Source of the DNA: Eucalyptus grandis
Lineage: Eukaryota; Streptophyta; Magnoliopsida; Myrtales; Myrtaceae
Length of the DNA stretch: 64,000 bases
Direction of reading: 5' to 3'
Assembly (NCBI RefSeq): GCF_016545825.1
Contig: NC_052621.1
Location: forward strand, 16,914,910-16,978,909
Both the position numbers and the translations under genes were made by a program. Below, in pieces: positions 35,231-47,919 of the stretch. A model generated the notes under the pieces. It did no database searches, was not told the origin of the DNA, and saw nothing but the letters and a program-made list of their open reading frames with translations. Position 1 is the stretch's first letter. Each line of letters starts with the position of its first letter.

Positions 35231-35984
35231 TGATTGAAAACTAAAAAAAAAAATTATATAACATTAGGATTCTACAATAACATATTAGTTTTTATAGTAA
35301 ATCAAATCTCTCAACATAACTTTGGAGACAGAAAGTAATTCATGATCTAACATTGTAAATCAAAACTCTCATTAGGTGTGCATTGGAAATGTAGAATGTT
35401 GATCTTCTGGCACTATGTAATTCATGGTCTAACATAAGAAATCACTCCATTTTTACTCAAGTTCAGTGTTGTGGAAATACAAGTTTCCTATTATCTCTGT
35501 CACGAACAAGAATTACAAGCTTCACATAATACTCCCTGTGGAATAACCTATTCAACATAAACAAGCTGAAGCAAAATGGGTTCAAGACAAAACAAGACAT
35601 GGCAATAATGGCAAAGAAATCAATTTTTTTCGCCTTCCTTGATATTGGATTGTGAACAGGTAACAAACCAAAACGAATCAAAAGAGCAAATAGCCGGAGA
35701 GATTCAAAACCATACTTTCATAAAATAAAAGAGGAATTCACAGTGCTCACAGACCCGAGCAACCATTCAGTTTAAACAATCACTCGTGAAATCAAGATCC
35801 TCACGGACCTACTTCATTTGGGCAATTATGTGAATTAAGATGCTAGACTTCTACCAATCCAAAGCAGGGAATAACATATGAAACCTTGGAAGATTAGCCA
35901 ACCACTAAATTCAGCAAAAAAATCAACTAGAAAAGGGATCAAATTCAGCAATACATATCATATCACGGGGTAAATAGAACTAAT

Positions 35985-37716
35985 TAGCCAGCAGCTCATG
36001 ACGAAGAGTAAAAATCGCCGGTGCAGGGGATGGGGACTTGCCGAACAGCTCGGCGGGGAGGAGGACGCTGTCGACGGTGAAGATTGCGATGGGGGTGGAG
36101 TCGAGCACCGTGGTGGCCACCCGCAAGGAGTCAACCCCGGTGTCAAGCGCAACGGAGTCGCCGACGGTCTTCACAGTGAAATCGTACTTCCCGGCGCCAT
36201 TTGTGGCTGTGAAAGCTAGTATGAGCACGTAGAGGGGGTGAATAGGTGCAAAAACAAATTTTGCAATGTAAAGATTATAATTTTACTTTTGAACTGACTT
36301 TGTTTAGCAATAGATTATGAAAATGAAATTGGACTCTAACAAACAAATATTGTTGCAATCAAAGTAAAGAGCTTAGGGAAGAGAATAAGAACACAGGGTT
36401 TATAGTGGTTCGGCTTGAGCCAAGCCTACGTCCACTCTTCCGCACTGACAGCCCACCGGCTGGATTTCACTAAGAATCAAAAGAGTTGTTACAGTATATC
36501 ACTTTCTTGATTCCATAGTGTAGAGACTCTGCTACACTTCCTCAAGGTCTCACAGAAATATAAACGCTTTTTTGATTACAAGTTTTCGCTCAACAATTGA
36601 ATTTAACAAAGAACAATGAGCTTCAGACTTTAGAATTCTTCTATCGCGCACACACTCAAATAACTGGAACGACTTCCTTATATACTCCTCCATGCCTTCA
36701 TACCCGTTGGCACTTACCAAATGAGTTCTTCTAATCTACCGGTTGGACAGAATCAATTAGGAAGATTTCGAGTTATTTAAGAAATATGACGATAGCCCAC
36801 CAACCATGCTCGCCCATACAATCAAGATCTAGGTTTCCATAAGTAGAACCTTCCAAGTATGCTTCATCAATCAACAGATCTAAATTACCCGAATTGAAAT
36901 TAAAACGAATAACAGATTCCAAGATGATATCCCTAGCCGAGAGATCTTCTTCAGTCAATAGAATCAAATCCTTAACAAGATACTCAGTTCTGGATAAGTC
37001 TTCTTCGACGATCTAGAAACTGTCAATAAGGATAGACTCTGAATCTTGAGTCTGGCGGTTTGGCGATCTTCAAACTTTGACTAAAGAGTCTGCAAGTCTT
37101 CAGACTAGATTGATGGAAACGTTTTGTCAATTTCAAAATACACAAGGAAGTTTTCTCCAACAGTGGCAAGGGTGCTGATCAGGGCGCTGCTCGTCTTCAG
37201 CGACCCGATCAGGGTGTAGTCCGCCACCGCATGGTACAACAAGAGCGACACGAGCTCACGTCGGGCGCGAACACCATCAAGCCCTTGTCCAGCATCGACT
37301 AGTACGTCTTGATGACACCACTCAAGACGAGGAGGCCCGTGAACGTCTTGCACTCGGCCTTCTTGAGCAGTGCCATCACGTTCGTGGCCGAGGCCGATGG
37401 CGCTGGGGCGGCGAGGATGGCTGGGACCAAGATGGGGGCACTGATATGGAGGACAGAGATGTTGGAGGGGATCTACTTCACCGGCTTGGTGTACAACAAG
37501 TTAAGCTTGGACCCAGGGGCGACGGTGCCAAAGCCCACCTTGCCGCCCTAGAGGTTGGTGATGTTGACGAAGCCGGTGTTGCGGGGGGCATTCCCGACTA
37601 CGAGTGTCGCAGGAGGAAGGCAATGGTGGGTGAGCGAAAACAGCATCAATAGTGCAGCGATCGAATGGATTGGCGGATGTGAGAGCTTGAGAGTAAAGAT
37701 AGAAAGTTAGAAACAA
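35985..37716 (-). pseudogene. Captured fasciclin-like arabinogalactan (FLA) fragment, copy A
   Basis: The minus strand carries pieces of a plant FLA protein, a GPI-anchored cell-wall/plasma-membrane family. A FAS1-domain stretch includes GVIKTY, KGLMVFAP and [20 protein letters not shown]. After the solo LTR follow [35 protein letters not shown] and [20 protein letters not shown]. The region between FAP and ELVSLL lacks the usual 20 or so residues, and both copies share this, so the loss predates the duplication. TAG replaces the residue after GVIKTY. The FAS1 frame across ISTLAT/TNGAGKY is intact here except for the LTR insertion. Confidence 0.85.
36208..37162 (-). mobile_element. Copia-type solo LTR in the captured FLA fragment
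   Basis: This 955-bp element is flanked by a GTGGC duplication (36203-36207 and 37163-37167). On the minus strand it starts TGTTGGAGAAAACTTCC and ends CACGTG-like sequence then TTTCACA, a TG...CA structure. The internal end with CACCCCCTCTACGTGCTC is typical of plant Copia LTRs. It is absent from the same place in copy B, so it arrived after the segmental duplication. Confidence 0.88.
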
Positions 37717-37955
37717 ATTAGGGTTTTGCCTTAAAAACCGGTTCTCAAACCGATTCCCAAACCGGTCCGGTCAATCCGGTTCCTGGGTGGGTATTCCCTC
37801 GGAACCGGTTCCCGAATCGGTTCAAACAAGGTCTGAACTTTGGCAACCGGTTCCCAGACAGGTTTCAACTAGAACTAGTTCTCGACCCTATTTTCCAGGT
37901 GGGCCGATCTGGGAACCGGGTTTACCCGGTCCGGTTGCACACCCCTAGATGAGGC

Positions 37956-38851
37956 CAATTGGTCAAGGAAATGATTAAAATGTTCTAAAAGTCCAAGCTT
38001 CATCCACTTAATTAAATGCATTGTCCCCTTAATTCTTTCTTAAGTTGGATTTTCCATTAAATCAAATTTTGATGCAAAAATTTGCAGCCCTTTGTTCAAA
38101 ACCGAATTTCACTCAAGTAAATTTAATTTCCTTATTCAATTTCCCAAATTGAGGTCCGATTTCGATGAAGAAAAATCCCGAACAATTTTCTATAAATCCC
38201 TGATACTCACAGGCTCAGTTTAGAAGTCCCAATTTCCATCGATTTAGCCCATCTGAGTTTCCGCTAATTTTCCGCAACGTCCAAATCGATTCTCCATAAA
38301 AATTCAGGAATCTCTGAAAAATTTTCGTAAGATAAGTCAGCGTTCCTAAAATAGCTCGTGACACCATAGAACTTTCAATTTCTAATATCGAGTTTAAATT
38401 CTTGGTTAATTTCACTTCGATGCGATTTTAGCACGACCTAAGGCTCACTTTTAGGAATTTTTAGTGTAATTGACCCGTGATCGATTTATCTCGAGTCACA
38501 TTGTACATCTCTGACACATTGGCGACTCTTAGTTGTCGTGAAAATCTCGAGGTTTCAATTACGGGTACCGGATACGAAAACGACAAAAAATCAATTTAGT
38601 GTCGATCGATGAGAATTTTGCAATCAGATGGAATCACCCACACTTTGATCACATATCTTAGCCGAATCGGTCTATCTTTGTTCTCTAATCAATCTCTGAC
38701 GGTGCCGTAATGACCCTTGCAGACCAACACGGTCGAGCAGTCGATTCCTGGTCGAATTGTCAAGTCCAATTGCATTTAGATTCCTTAATTATTTTCCGAG
38801 ATAGTCTAGTTATCTCATGAATGATCAACTCAGATAATAACACTATTGGCG
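37956..38851. mobile_element. LTR-C, right-hand part up to the nested insertion
   Basis: Collinear with 720-1,616 and 63,371-64,000. It is broken at TGGCG (38847-38851) by the 6.85-kb nested insertion and resumes at 45,705-45,765, ending CTATTACA. No coding region is supported. Confidence 0.85.
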
Positions 38852-39946
38852 TGTGACGTCCCAGAGCGTCACGTACTAAGCGCAAGAGGAATTATAATTA
38901 TCATTAACATCTTACCTAACTTATAAACTCCTTTAGATAACCTATAGTGTTTACCATTGAAGGTTAGCATGTATAACATAGATTATTTAAAATCTCAAGT
39001 TTATATTATGAGGTTATCCTGCAATTCACTCTACCTTCAATTCAAGTATTGGCCAAATCATTCATGCACATAAACAAGAACACGAGAAACTTCATTACTT
39101 CTTTTCATCATTGAGGCTTACAAAATTTATCAACCTAGACTCTTTCCACGTTCATCGCCTATATATACAACATATACATTACAAAAGTAAGGCGTAACAC
39201 AAGCCAGGGATAAAGGGGTGAGGGTATCTACTTCATGAGTTCCCATACCAGCCCGCATCTAACAAAAAACAAAAGTTAGTCAGCCTCTACACGATTCAAG
39301 GCGTCTAGGCGCCGTCCATCCCCGCTCCAGGTCCTCCTGCTCCAAAAGGTAAAGGTCCGGACATCTCCCCTTCATGGTTGATAAACCATGCAACGAACGT
39401 CATCGGTATCAACTCAGCCCTACCGTCATCCATCCATAAAGTCGCCTCATACTTGGAGAAAACCATGTCAATGTTGGGATCATACACGTCATGAAGAGAA
39501 ACATCAAGACGCACTACCACCTTATATCGAGCTACTGGCGGTACATCCATGATATCAATCTGAAAATGTAAGGTATGAGCAAACAACCTTGCCCAGTAAA
39601 GAATGATAAAAATCTAACTTAAACAATCCACAGTCATCAATTTTGCAAGAGAATCATCAAACAATTTAGGATGCTAAGAAATATATCAAAAGCATAAACA
39701 ATTGGATATTAACACGCTATGTACATAATCACCTTATGAGCATCCATTTCTATGCTTACCTTTCTCAACTCAATCTCATATCAAGATGCAATGCAACAAT
39801 AATAAATGGACTCACTCACCAAATAGAATTATATTTAGTGTGCACATGATCCACCCTCAATCAATCACTAACCGGAATTCAACCGGCCCGATCGAGTCAC
39901 CTCCGGAAGTTACCTTATCCGGACTTCCACAATATTTCTATCATGG

Positions 39947-40165
39947 GCATCTCACTCCGAGACATCCCGGCATCACTCAACCGAGGTCCTCCCAAGACTA
40001 CTCAGCAAGGGGCATCTCACTCCGAGGCATCTCAGTATCACACAACCGAGGCATCCTTGATCACACACAAGGGCATCTCACTCTGAGGCATCTCAGTATC
40101 TCTCTACCGAGGCATCCAAGACCACGGAGCAAGGGCATCCCAAACTTCCAAGGGCATCACCGGTA
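39947..40165. repeat. Tandem repeat of about 60 bp in the outer LTR
   Basis: Three to four imperfect units share GGCATCTCACTCCGAGGCAT and CTCAGTATC...CCGAGGCATCC. It is a local array within the outer LTR and gives an open frame only by chance. Confidence 0.75.
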
Positions 40166-40347
40166 TCTCGGTACCGATGGGTTCATTCATCTTAAGCACA
40201 CGTTTCACACCACCACACCTTTGATTAATGCATTTATCGTATGCAAAAGAAAAAGACTCTAAAGTATCTATCTAACTCTCATGAACCTAGCACACATGCG
40301 TGTCCAAATTATAAGATAAAACCCATTACGTAATGTCCCATTCCATG

Positions 40348-43300
40348 TGTTGACACCTAAATTTTGGCAATTTAGTTTATTTATTTATTGCATAGGAAAT
40401 TAAGGGTTAATTTTATTAATTGCATAACATATAGATTTAGGTTGTATTTATTTTGTTATTTGAGTTTTGCATTTTAATGGACCGGTGGCGGATGAGTTCG
40501 AATCAGATGGATCAGGCCCACGAAGCGAGCAGGTTGGCCCAAGCCCACGTTTTTTAATAATTAAAAATTATCTCGTAGGAATATAATATTTTAAAAAATT
40601 TTCGAGATATGAATCTTTTTTAGATAGGGCAGATGGTTAAAAAAATATTGCGATTTGGCCTTGAAAGATTTGGATTTAGGAAAAAATCTCATTTTAATCT
40701 TGAATCCTTATCAGTATGGGATGAATTTTATGAAAAAATATTGCGATATTGTAATTTATCTTTGCGAGATTTGGATTTCGAGAAAATATTTATCATAATC
40801 TTAAATTTCTATCAATAGTGATCGGTTGGTGAAAATATATCGCGGATGTAGATTTGAAGGGGAAATCAAAGGCTTATCTCTTACCCCCTATAAAAGCAAC
40901 CGTGTACGAGGGAGTTTGAAGGGGGCTTCTCTGGAGAAAAAAATTCAGAAAAGAAAAAAAGTAAAAGAGAGAAGGGAGTTTGAAGGGGGAAGCGGCCGAA
41001 ACAGTAAAGGTTGATTTGACCTTTACTGTTCATCATCTTCCCCAAAGCACCTCCGCCCCACTCACCGCTCCTGCAACTCTGCACCGAAGCACCTCCGCGC
41101 CACAGCGACACCAGCCGCTTCTGCAACCCGAGCGCCCCAGCTCTGCCTCTGCCGTCGCGACACGAAGCCCGCCGGACGCCGAACCTCTTCACCTGCCGCG
41201 CCGCAGCCTCTGCAACTTCCATCCGTGAAGACCCCCGCACCCACCGCGCCGCGCATCCCGATCGGCGGCCGACGTTGCCCGCCGGACGCTGCAGTCTTGC
41301 CACATCGACGCTGGCTGGGAAGTCGAGGCCAGCCCGGCCACCTCGCTCGAAGCCCGCGTTGTCCGCCCGAGCTCTCCCGTTCGTGCCGTGCTAACCCACG
41401 ATTTCGGTGACCCGTTGCCGCCCAACGCCTTTCCGCGCCTGAATCGCGACGCCTGCTGCTTGGAGCCAAAGACCCGCGATCCACCTGCTGTTCGGAGACG
41501 AAAACCCGAGCCAGATCTGCCCACCGCCTGCACCGCGTCGGCTCCGAGCCTCCCCCGAAGCTGCTGCCGATCCGAGCTTGACTGCCCCGAACCCGCCGGA
41601 GCTCCTCATCGCAGCCACCAGAGGCCTCCCGCCGTCCCTGCAGCGCCCCGCCGGCTGAAGCCCGTGATCCGAGCGCCCCGACGCAGCCCCCGCGACGCAG
41701 GCCCGTGCCGCCCCGATGCCGCCTCCGCTTCGCCTCCAGCCCGAGCGGACCCGCGACGCTCCGCCGCCTCGCATTGCCGACACGCCGCTCGGAGCTTCGC
41801 GGAACCCTAGCCGGTGATTCCCCCTCGCCGGACCGGCCACCAGCTTTATTTTTTTTTTCTTTTTAGAAAAGAAAAAGAAAAGGAAAAAGAGAAAAGCAAA
41901 AGAAAATTTAGGTATTTTCTTTATCTTATTTTTGTTTTATTATTTTTGCTATTTTATCTCTTTAGTGAAATTGTTCCCTTTAAATATGTGATTGAGATCC
42001 CAATATGAAAGTCCCTCGGGTTAGGGATTGTGATTCGATTTTCACGCCCGAAATCCGACTTGCAATCCCTTATAAAAATCGACAATCCAATCTCAAGCCC
42101 GAGATTTGATTCGCGATTTAAAATTAAAATTGGTCTACCCGATCTCATGCGCGAGATATGGTTCGCCAATTTTTGGATATCAATCTTATCTTTTATTTGA
42201 TTTGCTATCGTTAAGTTGGTTGAGTCAAATCTTATTTTCGTAAAAATAAAAAATCAAAAAAATCTTAATTAGGATTAGGTTTGTTGTCATCTTGCATATT
42301 TAGGATTGCAATCTTATTATGAATTTTTAAATAAAAAAATCCAAAAAAGAAAGTGCATTCATTTAGGTTGTTAGTTTTTTATTTGAATTGCATGTTAATT
42401 ATGTGTTAGCTTTAATTTCGAAATTAATTAAAAAAAAACCATAAAAAAATCATTGTGCATATTAGATTAGAATTGCATGCTTCATTTTAAATTTAGATCA
42501 TATTTTTAAAGATAAATGGCATTTTAGATTTAGATAATGTCTTAGTTTAAATTAGGATTTAATATGACTTAATCCTAGTTTAAATTAGATAGAATCTTAA
42601 TCTAGCTATAGATCATTTGAAATTTAATAAAATTTGTCTTAGGATAAATTAGAGCATTCTTTGCACGTCATTGCATGCTAAGACTGCATATTATAGGTTT
42701 AGATAATTTCTCCTAAATAGGTTGCATGCTTATTAGGAAAATAAAAATCATGTGCACGTCATATAGAATTAGTTTCATACAATGCACGTCATTTAGTGAT
42801 TTTTGTTAGGTGCATTTAATTAGAAATTGGCCGTCATTAGAATTAGGTCATTAGATTAATTTAGATTGCATATTTAAATGTTGCATTTCTTAAATTTCGA
42901 ATCTCATAGAAAATACAAAAACATGTTATTTAGAATAAATCATCTCATGCTTAGGATAGATTACATGCTTAGTTATGTCATATTGCTTAGGTCATATAGC
43001 TAAGTCATGTTGCCATGTCATATCATTTCATGTTAAATTAGTGGCATGCATCGCATATTGCATGATTTTCATTAATTAAGTGAAAACAAGACAAAAAATT
43101 GCGTGTTAAATCATATTTAGGACTGCTGATGTGAATTCTAAATTAACATTGCAGATGCTTTCGTTGCTTTGAGGTAAGTTCTGCATCATTTATTCATTTG
43201 CTTTCTTGAGTGTTAAATTGGTGGTATGCGCACATGTATGATCACCTCACATGTTAGGAAGTTTATTTAAAATTAATTCAATTGCCAAACATTTTTGAAA

Positions 43301-43599
43301 ATAAAAAGAATGGTACCGAAAGGGCATTAGAGAAATCTAATGTAATCAAGTCCCCGTACCCTTAGTCTCTCGGTTCGTAGGAGTAAGGTAATTCTCCCAT
43401 TATTTTACTTAGGTGTCTAATCGACCTACCATAAACTGATTAGTGGCGACTCCTAAATAAAATCAATTTGCATGTTAAGAATTCGAACCTAAGTCGCGAA
43501 TTGGTATGGGCTTGGGAGAGCCGAGTTAAGTCTAGGCTTAACAATCCATTAGCCAAAACTCTAGGTGGTTCACACCCCCCGAAAAAATTGGTCGCGACA
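40348..43599 (+). mobile_element. Nested Gypsy (Tat-like) solo LTR, 3.25 kb
   Basis: The element is flanked by CCATG (40343-40347 and 43600-43604). It starts TGTTGACACCTAAATTTTGG and ends GGTCGCGACA. The 3' part contains TAGTGGCGACTCCTAAAT (about 43,441-43,458) and CCCCGTACCCTTAGTCTCTC, patterns I associate with long LTRs of plant Tat/Ogre-type Gypsy elements. A GC-rich block (about 41,040-41,830) is followed by AT-rich sequence. No coding domains or primer-binding site are present, so it is most simply a solo LTR. The long open frames in the GC-rich block are compositional. Confidence 0.85.
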
Positions 43600-45704
43600 C
43601 CATGGCGAACAGATATTTATCCCATAATCAAGCATTATGCACCGCACTCATTGCACACACATGATTCTATATGCACTTATATCTCAAATGATATATGAGA
43701 CTTACTCTTATATGACTAACTTCTATTATGAGGTTTATTAGACTCTACATGCCTCACAAAAGCCTAATATAAAAGACACAACATCTAATACATGTTCTCG
43801 GGTCCTAACAGTTTACTAACTAAATGTACAGTTTTGGTTTTGGACACAGAAGGTATATCAATTCTTGTCGAAATATTACCAAATTTTAGTATGTTATATT
43901 TAAGACATAGACTAACAATTCCCATGAAGAAACTTAAGTCTAATTCTCACTGACGTCCAGATTTCGTATCTACAAAGAAAATTGTTTCACTAGCCAAATC
44001 TTATCGATTTAATCTCAAATTTTGACACGTTATTCCTTAAGATGTGTCCTACAATTTTCATTAAGGATTCTAAATCCAAATATAACTAGGTAAATACAGA
44101 AAATTCCTACAATCAATAAAGGTCAAACCGTTTCTCACAAGAACAGTTTACTGGTTTTACTAAGTTCACTTCCATCTCTACGTTTTTATATATTCATATG
44201 GTTATAGCTACGTGTATAACTTGATCTTATAGATGTTCTATCATGTAGAATGGTTTCTTTCTTATTTCTGTTAACATACATAAAGAAAATAACACAGAAC
44301 AGAAGACTCCATAACCATTTTTCACCTAGAACAGAATAGGTATACACAATTTCCTTTACTTCTAACCCAACTAAACCACTTATCTTTTCACAAACTTCTT
44401 CTACAATACTTCAATGCCTAATCTTAGTAACTTAAGACACCTTCGGCATGTCTTTCTCTAACAATTAATCAATCCACAACTCGGCTTGAAGTGTTGTTGC
44501 ATCCGTGAGTTCACTCATCACAGTAAACACCATATCCATCCACTCGGCATCCATTTCATCACTTCACTCAACAAAACAGCATACTCACACTTGGATTTCG
44601 AACATACAATCCTCAAAAACAACATGCAATGGCTTCTAACTCTAATCTAGCACTTACTCAGCTTAGATTAACCACAAAACAGCAACTACAAATTAAATCC
44701 TTCACTGTTTGGATTGACCCGCAAGCTTTCTTGACAAAGCAATGGATAACTTTCAATTTAGAGTTATATCTTTCCTTACCTTGTTCAGCTAGTAGACAAC
44801 ACAAAGATGCTTCAAGATCAGCACCAAAATCTCGCATGCAAGAAGAAGAAATCGTTGGTTTGCTACTGGTTTGCTTCTGGTTCTACCGCTCAGCCGAGAG
44901 AAAAGAAAGAAGAAGATGAAGATGGGTTGCTCAGTTTTATATGGAGAGAGAGAGAGGGTACGAAACTTAAGGGGGGAAATAGGCTACAAAGCTAATCCCT
45001 AGGCTAGACTAATGATGAAATTTGCTAATGATTGTTTTCCCTTGAATTGATGGTTTCGGTTTCTAGAGGAAAGAAAACCATGGGTGTTGCATGCAAGAAG
45101 AAAACGAGAGAGAGGATGATGTGGCCTCCAAGCTTGTTCTCTCAATTTTAATTTGTCACTCAAAATTAATTAGTCTTTAATCCGAGTCATTAGTCAGTTC
45201 ATTGATTTCTAATATTTTTCAATTAATTCCCTTTTGTTTCGAATTGATTTAAATCCTTTTATGATTGTACAAAATCATGACATAACATATCGACTAGTCA
45301 ATGTTAGTCTACAAAGAATTCATCACAAAAATGCTAAAGTTAGAAATTGATATTAGCATTATACACATTAATCAAGTTATCATAACTATAATCTATAAAA
45401 TAAAATCATTCGGGCCTAAATATTCATCTCCGGCCCAATAGGCTTAATCTATAACAATCCCGGCCCACTAAACTAAATCTACAAATCTAATAATTCCGAA
45501 CCTTGGCCCGCTTCAAGCCAAGTCCAAGCCCATAATCTCTCATTAGATTTCTCAAGTCCAATTCTTGTGGCTCACTTACTTCTCAAGCCCACACATTTCT
45601 CACGATCCATCGGGTTCACTTTCTGGCCCAATCTAATTAATCTAAGTTCCTAATGATCTAATTACACTAATGAAGGTCAATGAAATTCGGGATGTCACAT
45701 GGCG

Positions 45705-45765
45705 CATCGATGAAATGCCTAATTTATTTAATCGAAAATAAATTCTGAAAATTCAGACTATTACA
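45705..45765. mobile_element. LTR-C, terminal 61 bp after the nested insertion
   Basis: The sequence resumes CGCATCGATGAAATGCC as in 1,617-1,681 and ends CAGACTATTACA. Unit 2 begins directly after it. Confidence 0.8.
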
Positions 45766-45785
45766 GATATATTGTGAAGTATTAG

Positions 45786-46552
45786 TTGTAGAGCTTCAAA
45801 ACACGTGGCTATCACTGTCGATGATAACCTAAATAGATGAAACTGCACTAAGGACCGATAAGAAATAGTGAATATTTTGATTACATGTTGGCACTATTTC
45901 TTACTACAATACTAGGCCCATGATCCATGAAAATATAATGCTTATAATATGTGATTATGAAAGGTCTTATGTATGGAATTTTCATAACACATTGATCTCC
46001 ATAATCGTATACTGAGGTTATATAGAATTGGATTGGTTTTGAGATGCCGTTATTGGAATTTTTTTTTAAATGTGACCACATAAAACAAAATTTTCAGTTA
46101 TTAACCCCCACAGTGTCGTTTTCAATATATAAAATATTTTTCAAAATAAAATAAGTTAATTAATGTAGCCCAAGTGAGAGAATGTTGGAAATTTTCTATA
46201 ATATGGATTTACATTAATTAATTAATTTTTATTTTAAATAATTGGGTTAATGGATATTATAATATTTGTTAAACCCTACAGTAATTTTATTGAAGTGGGT
46301 ATTGGCATCTATTAGTAACGGGCCTAGTTGAGCAGTAAAGTGTAGGCAATTATGTTTAACTGAAGCCCATAATGATAATAGCCCGGTTGATTAGGGTTTA
46401 CTGGGTCCCCTCTCTAGCCTATAAAATAGTAAGCTATAGCCATCAAGTTGCTTTAATCCCATTGAAAACTGCTACATCGAAATAGATCATAGAGAGGAAG
46501 ATCTGGCATTCCGATAGATCTCTGATTATCAGATTGATCTATTTTTCCAACA
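45786..46552 (+). mobile_element. 3' end of a Copia element: polypurine tract plus LTR
   Basis: CCAAGTGAGAGAA (about 46,170-46,182) is a typical Copia polypurine tract. It is followed by a 370-bp LTR from TGTTGGAAATTTTC (46,183) to TTTTTCCAACA (46,552), with matching inverted ends. The sequence 45,786-46,315 is absent from unit 1 and is bracketed by TATTAG repeats (45780-45785, 46310-46315). Unit 1 has therefore most simply lost this part by deletion between short repeats. The LTR contains a TATAAAAT box near 46,421 and lies upstream of CYP85A in the same orientation. Confidence 0.75.
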
Positions 46553-47805
46553 GTACGTTTTTATTTTGCTATGCTTATTCATCTATGGATCCGATTCTTC
46601 TCGATTGATTAGTTCTTTGTGTGCATAATTTTCTACGCGAGTCTCTCTCGACTAAATCTTTATTTGAAGAGGATTGCACTTCGATTTTTTTTACCCCGCG
46701 TGTAAGACGATGGAATCTATGTACTTTTCGCATGGACCAACGGAAGGAACGAAAGGCGGTGCCATTTTCTATGTATTTTAAACCGTGTTCATGGTCATAG
46801 CCCCGCTAAGTCAATGGCACAGCTCAGCGTCCGAGAAATTCCAGCCATGTCCACAGCTTCGAACTCCTATAAGAAACGAAAATTGTTAAAGCAGGAACCG
46901 AATCCTCTCTCATCTCTCACGTTCACATGGTCGAAAAGACCCGCCGTGTCTTCTTGTGGTTATATTGGGATTTCTAGGGTGGATCTTCTTGACGCTCTAA
47001 CAAATATTTTGAGAGCGCCTATGAAAATTCTTGATTGAGAGCTGGATTGAATATATTGTACCGATAGGTCTTGTGAGCTTCTCGATAGGGTTCACGTGAA
47101 ATTCACGTTATTAACAATTGTGATAAATCCGAGTAAGTAGACGAGCGTCAGCAAGTGTTTCTTGACCTCTTGGGGCTGTTGGACTAGCTTTTTCCTACGG
47201 GTTCAGTCAACGCTGCGTGCACATGTGCACCTCCTCTCTCTCTCTCTAACAAATAATAAAATGATTCCCAAATGATTTTCTTGGAAACCACACTATCAGT
47301 CCACGACCCATCTTCAATAACTCTAGTGCTTGTAGCTGTGAATAGTCTATGTCGCACCCCCTACTCTTGCCCACATTTGTCAACAAAGTCAAAATGCAGA
47401 GGTGTGTTGGGAGACGAATTGACTCCGCAGTGCGTATTTGCATGCAACTTTTTAAATCCACCGGCTGTTCTCTGATCGCAATAGTCGAGACGATCCGCCT
47501 TACTTTTCTTTCCTTCACTGTTGAGTTGAGCCGTGTGCCTTGTAAAAAGTGTTGAAAAGAAACCTTTCTTTTTCGGCCAATCTAATTCTTGGGCTTGCAG
47601 GTCTCCCAAGAGGCTCCGCAGTTGGCCTACTCTCTCTCTCTCTCCCCTTCCCCCACCAAAAGGTAAGAAAGGATGAAAACCACATAGGGTGACAACTTGG
47701 CTTATTGTCATTATGATAATAGAAGAGCTAATTGTAATCAATTTTAAAAGATGCTTTTGCACGATCTGGTTGATTTACTTATTGTAATTGCCACCCAAGC
47801 AGGCC
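46553..47805. other. Upstream region of CYP85A copy 2
   Basis: Near-identical to 1,932-3,211. The reading frame at 46,814-47,038 is open here but broken in unit 1 by one extra base near 2,338. It matches no family I know, so I do not call it a gene. Short (TC)n tracts at about 47,233-47,247 differ in length from unit 1. Confidence 0.55.
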
Positions 47806-47813
47806 TATATATA
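47806..47813 (+). promoter_or_regulatory. TATA box of CYP85A copy 2
   Basis: TATATATA lies 107-114 bases before the start codon, as in copy 1, with an identical context (GGCCTATATATACACG). The core promoter is preserved although the coding sequence is dead. Confidence 0.6.
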
Positions 47814-47919
47814 CACGTACTTACTTACCGACAGAATCCCAAGCTTTCATAACCTTTGCGACTTTTCTGAAGAACAGAGGAGCAAGTGAGGGCTTGAGCT
47901 GAGCTTCTTGAGAGCATCA

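Larger units (their letters stand above)
32317..37947 (-). mobile_element. Gene-capturing hAT element, copy A
   Basis: The element is flanked by GATGAGGC on both sides (32309-32316 and 37948-37955). The left end is TATGGGTGATCGGGTCC, with one extra base compared with copy B. The right end is GGTTGCACACCCCTA. Subterminal GGAACCGGTTCCC-type motifs are present at the right end. On the minus strand it contains, in order, a fasciclin-like gene fragment and a BED/hAT transposase. A 955-bp solo LTR sits in the captured fragment. Because the target duplication is the same in all three junctions, this is one insertion copied by segmental duplication. Confidence 0.9.
38852..45699. mobile_element. Solo-LTR-like element carrying a nested LTR
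   Basis: The element is flanked by TGGCG on both sides (38847-38851 and 45700-45704). The ends are TGTGACGTCCC and GGGATGTCACA, near-perfect inversions of each other with TG...CA termini. Without the nested 3,252-bp element and its duplication, it is about 3.6 kb. No gag, protease, reverse transcriptase or integrase motif was found, and no second LTR is present. It therefore reads as a large solo LTR, or possibly a non-autonomous LARD-type element. Absence from unit 1 shows it arrived after duplication. Confidence 0.8.

Noticed and set aside
39947..40165. CRISPR-like spacing of repeats
   Set aside because: Units are imperfect and contiguous without unique spacers, inside a plant LTR. It is a minisatellite.
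40881..41840. Several 100-150 residue open frames on both strands
   Set aside because: They lie in the GC-rich block of the nested LTR, overlap on both strands, and show only Arg/Pro/Ala-rich composition.
46814..47038. 74-residue frame upstream of CYP85A copy 2
   Set aside because: The same region in unit 1 has an extra base that breaks the frame, and there is no known homologue.
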